Under the pieces are notes generated by a model. The model saw nothing but the letters and a program-made list of their open reading frames with translations, did no database searches and had not been told where the DNA came from. Positions 1 through 5,563 of a DNA stretch of 7,123 nucleotides are shown piece after piece. Location of the stretch: contig JAQCER010000163.1 of assembly GCA_027618625.1 (NCBI GenBank), positions 1 to 7,123 on the forward strand. Reading direction: 5' to 3'. The position numbers and the translations under genes were made by a program. How positions within the stretch are numbered: the stretch's first letter is position 1; each line of letters begins with the position of its first letter. This stretch comes from Verrucomicrobiota bacterium (GTDB taxonomy: Bacteria; Verrucomicrobiota; Verrucomicrobiia; Verrucomicrobiales; DEV007).

Positions 1-644
1 GAGAAAATCTCCGCTGCCTGGGCGAGATAGCTTTTCGCGCTGACTTGAGCGAGTCCGGTGGTCGTTCTTACAAGACCGGCGACTGCAGTATCGAGGCTGT
101 TCGTTGCCAAAAAGGCCCCGCGATCCGCAAACAGCTCGGTGGCGAGCCGCCAGACACGCGCGCTTTGCGCATGAGCTGGCTCCGCGCCGGGATGTGAGGC
201 CGCAGAGTGCAGAATACGATCTGCTAGATAAAATCTTCCATCCTCCATCTGCCAGAGGTGATGATGCGCCAACTCATGCCCGATCACGCCGCGCAACTCA
301 TCCGTAGAAAGCAGGGAAAGAATCGGCCCCGAGAAAATGACATGCGCCTCGCCCGGCAGGTGGCAGACCGCCGCGTTTGGCGCGATGCCATCCTGCGCTT
401 GATAGGCGAACACTTGTGCTTCAATTCCAAGTGCCGCACAAGCTGTCTCGATCTCCCGAAACACCTCGGGATGGGCCTCCGCATCAAGGCGGTAAGTGTC
501 TCGCAGAAGGGAAAGCCGAACCTGCTCGGCATCGGTTGCGGTCTTCTCCTTTTCCTCAAACCACCGCCAGACTTCCTTTTCCTCCCGATAGAGCCAATCG
601 GTGAGGGCACGGTGTTGGGGGAGGATTTCCAAGTGTTTCTGCAT
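1..644 (-). CDS. M48-like zinc metallopeptidase, 3' end missing
   Basis: The leftward reading frame is open from ATG 644-642 to the left edge, giving 214 visible residues with the C-terminus cut off. The sequence shows the zinc-protease motif HELAH at residues 123-127, preceded by GVIG and followed by HH. A second conserved block, ELFAD, lies at 170-174. In M48 peptidases (HtpX, Ste24 and Oma1 relatives) the two HExxH histidines and a glutamate in such a downstream ExxxD block bind zinc, so Glu170 is the likely third ligand. Unlike HtpX, no membrane segment is seen before the motif, so a soluble or peripheral enzyme is inferred. The N-terminus is rich in Trp, Glu and Lys. An in-frame stop at 698-696 bounds the frame and 644 is the only ATG before the core. 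No Shine-Dalgarno sequence precedes it. The substrate is unknown. It points away from the ATP synthase genes and is not part of that operon. Confidence 0.82.
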   Translation of the reverse strand, partial: MQKHLEILPQHRALTDWLYREEKEVWRWFEEKEKTATDAEQVRLSLLRDTYRLDAEAHPEVFREIETACAALGIEAQVFAYQAQDGIAPNAAVCHLPGEAHVIFSGPILSLLSTDELRGVIGHELAHHHLWQMEDGRFYLADRILHSAASHPGAEPAHAQSARVWRLATELFADRGAFLATNSLDTAVAGLVRTTTGLAQVSAKSYLAQAAEIF

Positions 645-883
645 CCGGCAACAACGATGAAAAAAGTTGAGTCGGGCGAGGCTTGCAGCTTTATCTCAGT
701 TTGACCAGCCTCCGTACAGTCTTGGACAGAAAACTGAACTGGTAGGAACTTTGAAATCAAGTGCGTTCATGGGACGGGCGGAGCCGGGGATGGAGGGGGT
801 TCAGGGCGAGGAACTTCGGGCCGACGTTTCCGCATCGACAGCGGCGATTGGATCAGGATTCCGCTGGCGAGTCAAGTCCTGGG

Positions 884-931
884 CCAGCCGTCCAGCCGTC
901 CAGCCGTCCAGCCGTCCAGCCGTCCAGCCGT
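884..931. repeat. 8-bp tandem repeat, six perfect copies
   Basis: The unit CCAGCCGT is repeated six times head to tail without a mismatch (48 bp). Because 8 is not a multiple of 3, a frame read through it cycles through all three phases and gives an artefactual Ser/Arg/Pro/Ala/Val/Gln-rich peptide. The repeat lies in non-coding DNA between two leftward genes. Perfect copies suggest recent expansion by replication slippage, and the copy number may vary between strains. No spacers separate the copies, so this is not a CRISPR array. Confidence 0.95.
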
Positions 932-964
932 GATTGAGGTGGAGTAGCCGATCCCTTTCCCCTG

Positions 965-994
965 AGCGTCCGCTGGTTTCGACTGGCGGGCGCT
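965..994 (+). terminator. Strong hairpin, possible terminator on the + strand
   Basis: The arms AGCGTCCGC (965-973) and GCGGGCGCT (986-994) pair over 9 bp with one G-T wobble. The stem can be extended inward by three weaker pairs to a TTTCGA loop. On the + strand it is followed by TTTCTTG, a mediocre T-run. On the - strand no T-run follows. It looks like an intrinsic terminator for rightward transcription, yet no rightward gene is recognisable to its left. It may be a remnant, or a barrier between the units. Confidence 0.35.
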
Positions 995-1126
995 TTCTTG
1001 TGTGCTGGCGAGGCCGGAACAACTTCGAGCTTTTGTGGGAACTGGCACCGCGTTGCCAATGACTTTTGTAAATCGCGAATCGCAGGCGCTTAATCCGGTC
1101 GTAGCTACCTGATAATTAGGAACAAA

Positions 1127-1198
1127 TACACGGGGACGGGATCGAACCGCCGACCAACTCGGTGTAAACGAGCCGCTCTACCGCTGAGCTACCCGTGC
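1127..1198 (-). tRNA. tRNA-Val (anticodon UAC)
   Basis: Read on the - strand, 72 bases fold as a complete cloverleaf. The acceptor stem is GCACGGG/CCCGTGT, with a G-U pair at 1-72. The D arm is GCTC/GAGC, and the anticodon stem GCTCG/CGAGT closes the loop TTTACAC with anticodon TAC. The variable loop is TGGTC, and the T arm GGCGG/CCGTC has loop TTCGATC. The discriminator base is A. UAC reads valine GUN codons, chiefly GUA and GUG. The 3' CCA is not encoded (TTT follows), so a CCA-adding enzyme must supply it. The gene is transcribed away from the atp operon. No clear promoter was recognised upstream of 1198. Confidence 0.96.
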
Positions 1199-1534
1199 AT
1201 AAAAAGGAGGACTAGCGTGGGAAAAGAATGATGCGATTTGGCGGTAATGCAAATGGAAAGAGCGGGACAAGTGTCCGCAAAGTGGTTGGGCTTGAGACCG
1301 TCCTGATCGTGGCTGGATATCGGTCGGTTTCCCGGATAATCCGAGAATGTTGACGAGATTGTGAAAAATTTCACAAATAAGCTTGCGAACGTTAAGAGGA
1401 TTGCTTATCTGGTCGGCTTTCCGGCGGCTACTTCGTCCGATGCTGGCCTCTGGTTCGAACTGTTACCTGTCTTGGTGCCGGGACGACGTAATCCCCGCAC
1501 TGGAATTTGCGTAGACCAACTTTCATTGAATTCG
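1199..1534 (+). other. Leader and control region upstream of atpB
   Basis: This 336-base stretch separates the leftward tRNA-Val from atpB and should hold the atp operon promoter and 5' untranslated region. Candidate hexamers are weak. GATAAT at 1335-1340 is a good -10 lacking a good -35. TTGACG at 1350-1355 is followed 17 bp later by ACAAAT at 1373-1378 (3 of 6). TTCACA at 1370-1375 is followed 17 bp later by TAAGAG at 1393-1398 (3 of 6). None is decisive. A perfect palindrome at 1359-1376 overlaps the last two. A frame open from GTG 1361 into atpB is treated as non-coding before 1535. No atpI or atpZ gene is seen. Confidence 0.45.
1359..1376. promoter_or_regulatory. Crp-type palindrome upstream of atpB
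   Basis: TTGTGAAA (1359-1366) and TTTCACAA (1369-1376) are perfect inverted copies around a 2-bp centre. The core reads TGTGA-N6-TCACA, identical to the half-sites and spacing bound by Crp-family transcription factors. Its centre lies 167 bp before the atpB ATG at 1535 and overlaps the weak promoter-like hexamers there. The palindrome is seen directly. That a Crp/Fnr-type protein binds it and controls the atp operon, or the divergent tRNA, is inference. The function could be activation or repression, because the transcription start is unknown. Confidence 0.5.
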
Positions 1535-2449
1535 ATGTTTCCGATCTCAGTCCAAACAATGCTCGATAACCTTCCGCTCGCGGCCGTGAGCGTGGAAGCT
1601 AACTCGTTGAAGTTCGGACACTGGCTCACGAACTCGGTGCTCGTGGGTGCGCTGGTTCTTTGCGCGATCACCTGGTTCGTTCGTCGCGGAATGAAGGACG
1701 CGACGTTGATTCCTAACAAAAAGCAAAATGTCTGCGAATTCCTCGTCGAGTTTCTCTACAATCAGGTGGAAGGGATCGTCGGTAAGAAGGTCGCGCCCAA
1801 GGCGTTCCCTCTGCTCGCGACGATGTTCATTTTCATCGTCGTGTCGAACTGGTTTGGCCTGATTCCTGGTGTTGGAACGATTGGCTGGGATTCACATCAC
1901 ACCAGCTACCTGACGGCTGAGCACATTAAGACACCCCTGTTACGTCCTGCCACGGCTGACCTGAACATGACTCTGGCGATGGCTCTCTGTGCATTTTTTG
2001 TGTGGATCTGGATCACGCTCAATGAGCTGGGAGAGCACGAGACGCACGGCAAAGGAGGCTTGATCATCCGACTTGTGTTCGGTTTTTGGGGGTTCATTAA
2101 GCACACCTTTGCGCCAAAAGGTGGTCTAACGGGGCCGATCGCGATTCCGTTGTTTTTCGTTTTCTTGATGGTTGGGGTGATTGAGCTGGTGTCGATTGCG
2201 TTCCGCCCGGTGTCGCTGTCGCTGCGACTGTTGGGTAATATTTTCGCAGGTGAAACACTGCTGCACACGATGATGACTTTGGGTGGTGCCCTTGGACTGG
2301 GGCCGCTTGGCCAATTCGTCACCAGCGTTCTCTTTCCGATCCCGTTTTATTTTATGGAGATCCTCGTGGGCGGACTGCAGGCGGTGGTTTTCACTCTGCT
2401 GTGCGCGGTCTACATCAAGCTGTCGACAACCCATGACGATGCGCACTGA
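1535..2449 (+). CDS. atpB: ATP synthase Fo subunit a
   Basis: This is the membrane stator subunit of F-type ATP synthase. It forms the two proton half-channels against the c-ring. From ATG 1535 it has 304 residues. Hydrophobic segments lie near residues 30-49, 88-112 and 143-168, with further ones to the C-terminus. The essential arginine is seen in the block SLRLLGN (Arg231), with Glu240 nine residues later, the same spacing as Arg210/Glu219 in E. coli. An ADLNMTLAMAL block matches the family's conserved PSADxNxTL region. The frame stays open upstream to GTG 1361, adding 58 residues. These look unlike a subunit a N-terminus and run across a regulatory palindrome, so I chose 1535; ATG 1559 is also possible. 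No Shine-Dalgarno sequence precedes any of these starts. It is the first gene of the operon here. Confidence 0.93.
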   Translation: MFPISVQTMLDNLPLAAVSVEANSLKFGHWLTNSVLVGALVLCAITWFVRRGMKDATLIPNKKQNVCEFLVEFLYNQVEGIVGKKVAPKAFPLLATMFIFIVVSNWFGLIPGVGTIGWDSHHTSYLTAEHIKTPLLRPATADLNMTLAMALCAFFVWIWITLNELGEHETHGKGGLIIRLVFGFWGFIKHTFAPKGGLTGPIAIPLFFVFLMVGVIELVSIAFRPVSLSLRLLGNIFAGETLLHTMMTLGGALGLGPLGQFVTSVLFPIPFYFMEILVGGLQAVVFTLLCAVYIKLSTTHDDAH

Positions 2450-2457
2450 TCGATAAA

Positions 2458-2487
2458 ATTTTGCCAGATTTTGCCAGATTTTGCCAT
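2458..2487. repeat. 10-bp tandem repeat, three copies, after atpB
   Basis: ATTTTGCCAG occurs at 2458-2467 and 2468-2477, and a third copy with one change (final G to T) at 2478-2487. It begins nine bases after the atpB stop codon. Each copy carries TGCCA, which can pair with TGGCA at 2513-2517, so the copies could offer alternative 5' arms for the hairpin ahead of atpE. Confidence 0.93.
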
Positions 2488-2518
2488 CTGTGACCATGGT
2501 TTCCGTGGAAGGTGGCAG
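2481..2518 (+). promoter_or_regulatory. Stem-loop in the atpB-atpE gap
   Basis: TTGCCATC (2481-2488) pairs with GGTGGCAG (2511-2518), including two G-U pairs. Inside it, CCATGG (2494-2499) pairs with CCGTGG (2503-2508) around a TTT loop. No T-run follows, so it is not an intrinsic terminator. It ends 33 bases before the atpE start. Plausible roles are mRNA processing, stability, or shaping the atpE translation start region. The function is inferred from position only. Confidence 0.4.
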
Positions 2519-2551
2519 CACGAAAACAAAACAAACTAGTACGACTCGAAT

Positions 2552-2827
2552 ATGATCGAAATTCTATCACTATTGCAAGAGGTAAACGCCCACGCGCAAG
2601 CTGTTGAGCTCGCTCAGGCTTCCAGCGCTAACGGATCACTGACACTTGGTCTCGCCGGAGCTGGCGCAGGCATCGGTGTGGGACTGGTTGGACTTGGAGC
2701 TACGCAAGCTGTGGGCCGCAATCCAGGTGCGTTCGGTAACATCCTGACGATCGCCATTATTGGAATGGCGCTCGCGGAAGCTATCGCGATTTACGCTCTG
2801 ATCCTTGCGTTCGCTCAAGGACGTTAA
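2552..2827 (+). CDS. atpE: ATP synthase Fo subunit c (proteolipid)
   Basis: This 91-residue hairpin protein oligomerises into the rotating c-ring. After a polar 28-residue N-terminal stretch comes a glycine-rich first helix (GAGAGIGVG around 36-44). The polar loop RNP (56-58) contacts gamma and epsilon. The second helix carries the ion-binding carboxylate Glu76 in the context ALAEAIAIY. Sodium-type rings usually have Gln in helix 1 and Ser/Thr after the glutamate. Here the corresponding positions are Val43 and Ala77, so proton coupling is predicted. The protein is somewhat longer than the common 70-80 residues, but 2552 is the only ATG before the helices. It is flanked on both sides by RNA hairpins, which fits the need for many c copies per complex. 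No Shine-Dalgarno sequence is seen. Confidence 0.96.
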   Translation: MIEILSLLQEVNAHAQAVELAQASSANGSLTLGLAGAGAGIGVGLVGLGATQAVGRNPGAFGNILTIAIIGMALAEAIAIYALILAFAQGR

Positions 2828-2836
2828 GTCACTCTC

Positions 2837-2876
2837 GCTGCTCCCTCTGGTTCGTTCCGGAGGGGGCAGCACTTTT
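2837..2876 (+). terminator. Intrinsic terminator-like hairpin after atpE
   Basis: The arms 2837-2850 and 2857-2870 pair over 14 bp, starting GCTGC/GCAGC and closing GG/CC on a TTCGTT loop, with two G-U pairs. ACTTTTCC follows immediately. It starts nine bases after the atpE stop and lies inside the operon, with atpF downstream at 2937. The short T-run suggests partial termination. Alternatively it may stop 3' exonucleases and stabilise the upstream atpB-atpE message. Confidence 0.65.
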
Positions 2877-2936
2877 CCACTGTTTGTCAGTATTCTCTTT
2901 TCAGTTTTTCACCCATTCATTCATTGGTAGTTAGCC

Positions 2937-3446
2937 ATGGACATTATCACAAAAGTTCTCAGCACGTTCGGCGTCGAATGGCCGATGTTTATCGCGCAGG
3001 TGATCATCTTCATGATCGTTTACGCTGTGCTGCAAAAGTTTGTGTTCCCGCAGGTCACTTCCATGTTGGAAGAGCGCCGTCGACGCATTGAAGAAGGAGA
3101 GGCAAACCTCGCCAAGATTAAGAGTGACCTTGAAAGCGCAGAACGCAAAGCGAGCGAGATCATTGGTGATGCCAATAAGCAAGCCGAGCGCATGATTCGC
3201 GAAGCTACTGACAGCGCCATGTTTGCTGGAGAGAAGAAGAAGCAGGAAGCCGTTGCTGAGGCCGGTCAGATCATCTCGAAAGCCAAAGAGGCATCGCAGC
3301 TGGAGCACGAAAAGCTCATGGCGGAGTTGAAGCGCGACTTCGGTCGTCTGCTGGTTGATACCACCACGAAGGTTACCGGCAGAGTGCTCACCCAGGAAGA
3401 CCAGGACAGGATCAACAAGGACGCAGTGTCACAAGTCGCCCTGTAA
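2937..3446 (+). CDS. atpF: ATP synthase Fo subunit b
   Basis: This is the peripheral stalk subunit, a dimer that links subunit a to delta and alpha and resists rotation. The 169 residues are close to the family norm. One N-terminal membrane helix (about 15-37) ends in FPQ. A long charged helix follows, starting LEERRRRIEEGEANL and rich in Lys, Glu and Ala without prolines, as expected for the right-handed coiled coil of b. Only one b gene is seen here; there is no b' copy. The gap from atpE is 109 bp and contains a terminator-like hairpin and a CATT triple repeat (2914-2925). No Shine-Dalgarno sequence precedes ATG 2937. The stop codon lies inside the first copy of a 17-bp duplication. Confidence 0.95.
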   Translation: MDIITKVLSTFGVEWPMFIAQVIIFMIVYAVLQKFVFPQVTSMLEERRRRIEEGEANLAKIKSDLESAERKASEIIGDANKQAERMIREATDSAMFAGEKKKQEAVAEAGQIISKAKEASQLEHEKLMAELKRDFGRLLVDTTTKVTGRVLTQEDQDRINKDAVSQVAL

Positions 3447-3464
3447 GACAAGTCGCCCTGTAAG
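3431..3464. repeat. Perfect 17-bp tandem duplication over the atpF stop
   Basis: ACAAGTCGCCCTGTAAG is present twice, at 3431-3447 and 3448-3464, without a mismatch. The first copy encodes the last residues of subunit b and its TAA stop (3444-3446). The second is untranslated and lies 18 bases before the atpH start. The protein is unchanged, but the atpF-atpH gap is lengthened by 17 bp. The identity of the copies suggests a recent event. Confidence 0.95.
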
Positions 3465-3482
3465 TTAAGATTTATTCCGATC

Positions 3483-3881
3483 ATGAAGATCAGCAAGGAA
3501 GCACGTAGATCCTCTCGCCAGTTGTTCCGCCTCACCATGAGGGACGGAAAGCTGGATATGGAGATTGCGAAAAAGTGTGTTGATGCGTTGAAGAAATCGA
3601 AGCCGCGTAAATACTTGCAGATTCTGACTGACTATATGCGGATGCTGCGGCTTGAAGTCGAAAAACGTCACGCTGTCATCGAAAGTGCTGCTAGACTCTC
3701 TGATGATCTAAAGAGCACGGTGCTGGCTGACCTGAAAAGGAAGTATGGTGATGATCTCACTTCCGATTTCAGCACAAATGATGCGCTCTTGGGCGGAATG
3801 CGGATCAAGGTGGGGAGTGATGTGTGGGACGGAAGCGTAAAAGCTCGTCTCGATCGACTCCGTGATGCCCTCGCTATCTGA
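3483..3881 (+). CDS. atpH: ATP synthase F1 subunit delta, short form
   Basis: This subunit caps the alpha3beta3 head and binds the b stalk. At 132 residues it is about 45 shorter than the usual delta (E. coli about 177). The C-terminal half is typical. It has KRHAVIESAARLS (about 60-72), then KRKYGDDL, and the hallmark LLGGMRIKVGSDVWDGSV followed by RLDRL near the end. The N-terminal helical domain is reduced: a recognisable start (SRQLFRLTMRDGKLD) runs quickly into the central LTDYMRMLRLE region, so helices from the middle of the six-helix bundle seem missing. The frame is open upstream only to the atpF stop and has no other ATG, so a longer start is not available. The gap from atpF is 36 bp. 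No Shine-Dalgarno sequence is seen. Confidence 0.9.
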   Translation: MKISKEARRSSRQLFRLTMRDGKLDMEIAKKCVDALKKSKPRKYLQILTDYMRMLRLEVEKRHAVIESAARLSDDLKSTVLADLKRKYGDDLTSDFSTNDALLGGMRIKVGSDVWDGSVKARLDRLRDALAI

Positions 3882-3951
3882 CCGACGCTACTGACCATTG
3901 TAACAATTCAATCTCCTCTCAAAGACCTTCCACACTTCAATTGATTTAAAA

Positions 3952-5481
3952 ATGAGCAACATCCTTCAGGAACTGGAAACAGAAATTGCCGGTCTCAAGA
4001 CTTCGGTGACAAAGTCCAACGTAGGCACTGTCCGTGAGATTGGTGACGGCGTCGCTAAGGTCGAAGGCTTGAGCGACTGTATGCTCAACGAGCTGATCGA
4101 GTTCCCTGGTGGCCTCTACGGTCTCGCTCTGAACCTGGAAGAAACTGAGGTAGGCTGCGTGCTCCTGGGAACTGGCCAGCACATCAAGAGCGGCGATGAG
4201 GTTCGCACGACTGGTCGGCTGCTGCAGGTGCCTGTCGGCAATGGACTGCTTGGTCGTGTGGTAAATACGCTTGGTCAGCCGCTTGATGGTAAAGGAGACG
4301 TCAAATCCGATGTTTCTTATCCAGTAGAGAAAATCGCGCCGGGTATCATCAAGCGTAAAAGCGTGAGTGTTCCGGTGCAGACCGGCATTATGTCGATTGA
4401 CGCGATGATTCCGATCGGTCGCGGCCAGCGTGAGCTGATCATTGGTGACCGCTCTACGGGAAAGACCACGATCGCGGTCGATACCATCATCTCTCAGGCC
4501 AAGCAGAATAAGGCTGCCGAAGAAGGCAAACTGAAGGACCACAAGCCGCTTCTTTGTATCTATGTGGCGATTGGTCAAAAGCGGTCGAACATCGCTCGGA
4601 TAATCAAGACCCTTGAAGACAACGGGGCAATGGAATACACCGTCATCGTTGCTGCATCTGCATCCGATAGCGCGACCAACCAGTTTCTTGCACCCTACGC
4701 TGGTGCTGCCATCGGTGAGTGGTTCATGGATCAGGGGCAGGACGTTCTGATTGTTTTTGATGACCTTTCCAAGCATGCTGTCGCTTACCGTGAGGTCTCA
4801 CTCGTCCTTCGCCGCCCGTCCGGTCGCGAGGCCTATCCAGGTGACGTTTTCTACCTGCACAGCCGCCTGCTGGAGCGTTCTGCCCGTCTCAGTGAAGATG
4901 CAGGAGGTGGATCGATGACAGCACTGCCAATCATCGAGACTCAGGCTGGCGACGTTTCTGCTTACATCCCGACAAACGTTATTTCCATTACTGACGGTCA
5001 GATCTTCCTGGAAACCGACCTGTTCTATCAAGGTATTCGACCAGCTATTTCGGTGGGTCTTTCTGTGAGCCGGGTGGGTTCAGCTGCTCAGACCAAAGCG
5101 ATCAAGAAGGTGTCTGGGACAACCAAGTTGGACCTTGCTCAGTTCCGCGAAATGCAGGCATTCGCACAGTTTGGCTCGGATCTCGATGAGAAGACCAAAG
5201 CGTTGATTCAACGTGGGCAGAGAATTGTTGAGCTGTTCAAACAGCAGCAATATCAGCCGAAAGCGCTCGAAATCATGGTGGCCACCCTTTGGGCCATGCA
5301 GAATGGATATTTCGATGACGTCGAAGTGTCGAAAATCCGTGAAGTCCAGGCAAAGTTTGAGACCTATCTGACCGACCGCAAAGAGTCTCTGATGGTTAAG
5401 ATTGCAAACGAGAAGGCTATCAGTGAAGAAATTTTGAGTGAGTTGAAAACTGCCGCCGGAGACTTCAAGAAAACCGTCTAA
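3952..5481 (+). CDS. atpA: ATP synthase F1 subunit alpha
   Basis: This is the regulatory nucleotide-binding subunit that alternates with beta in the catalytic head. Its 509 residues are normal for the family. The N-terminal beta-barrel domain includes [17 protein letters not shown] (about 24-40). The Walker A motif GDRSTGKT lies at 165-172; most alpha subunits have Gln where this has Ser168. The Walker B region is [10 protein letters not shown] with Asp270-Asp271. [27 protein letters not shown] and [14 protein letters not shown] follow. The arginine finger Arg374 sits in the latter and reaches into the beta catalytic site. The C-terminal helical domain includes [18 protein letters not shown]. 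The gap from atpH is 70 bp. ATG 3952 matches the conserved N-terminus and has an A-rich lead (TTTAAAA) but no Shine-Dalgarno sequence. Confidence 0.98.
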   Translation: MSNILQELETEIAGLKTSVTKSNVGTVREIGDGVAKVEGLSDCMLNELIEFPGGLYGLALNLEETEVGCVLLGTGQHIKSGDEVRTTGRLLQVPVGNGLLGRVVNTLGQPLDGKGDVKSDVSYPVEKIAPGIIKRKSVSVPVQTGIMSIDAMIPIGRGQRELIIGDRSTGKTTIAVDTIISQAKQNKAAEEGKLKDHKPLLCIYVAIGQKRSNIARIIKTLEDNGAMEYTVIVAASASDSATNQFLAPYAGAAIGEWFMDQGQDVLIVFDDLSKHAVAYREVSLVLRRPSGREAYPGDVFYLHSRLLERSARLSEDAGGGSMTALPIIETQAGDVSAYIPTNVISITDGQIFLETDLFYQGIRPAISVGLSVSRVGSAAQTKAIKKVSGTTKLDLAQFREMQAFAQFGSDLDEKTKALIQRGQRIVELFKQQQYQPKALEIMVATLWAMQNGYFDDVEVSKIREVQAKFETYLTDRKESLMVKIANEKAISEEILSELKTAAGDFKKTV

Positions 5482-5563
5482 CTCTGATCGACCCTGCTGA
5501 TTAACATCCGTAGCCCGATTGTTCTCTTCTAACCACACTAGCTAGCCCGCCTTCCAGCACACT

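Larger units (their letters stand above)
645..1126. other. Non-coding stretch between the peptidase gene and tRNA-Val
   Basis: About 480 bases without a convincing gene. The open frames here are short, overlap each other on both strands, and owe part of their length to the 8-bp tandem repeat. Any promoter for the leftward peptidase gene should lie in the lower part, but I see no good -35/-10 pair. The only structures I can support are the tandem repeat at 884-931 and the hairpin at 965-994, listed separately. A weak 5-bp hairpin (CCTGA/TTAGG, 1108-1120) lies just beyond the 3' end of the tRNA and might mark its transcript end. Confidence 0.6.

Noticed and set aside
284..760. 158-residue leftward open frame
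   Set aside because: It is in a different frame from the peptidase gene, which carries the zinc-binding motif over the same bases. The translation is Arg/Ser/Pro-rich and resembles nothing, so it is a shadow frame.
884..931. Possible CRISPR array
   Set aside because: The copies are 8 bp and directly adjacent, with no spacers.
667..933. 88-residue rightward open frame ending in the 8-bp repeats
   Set aside because: A good part of its C-terminal end is the tandem repeat read through. There is no start signal, and overlapping frames on the other strand are equally open.
1189..1374. 61-residue leftward open frame beside the tRNA
   Set aside because: It overlaps the tRNA 5' end and the palindrome, and shows no domain or start signal.
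2914..2925. CATT triple repeat before atpF
   Set aside because: Three copies of a 4-bp unit are too short to be meaningful without comparative data.
3897..3907. ATTGTAACAAT palindrome in the atpH-atpA gap
   Set aside because: Arms of 5 bp in an AT-rich gap are expected by chance, and no T-run or promoter element goes with it.
3946..4776. 276-residue leftward open frame
   Set aside because: It is antisense to atpA, whose conserved motifs leave no doubt about the coding strand. Long antisense frames are common opposite conserved genes.
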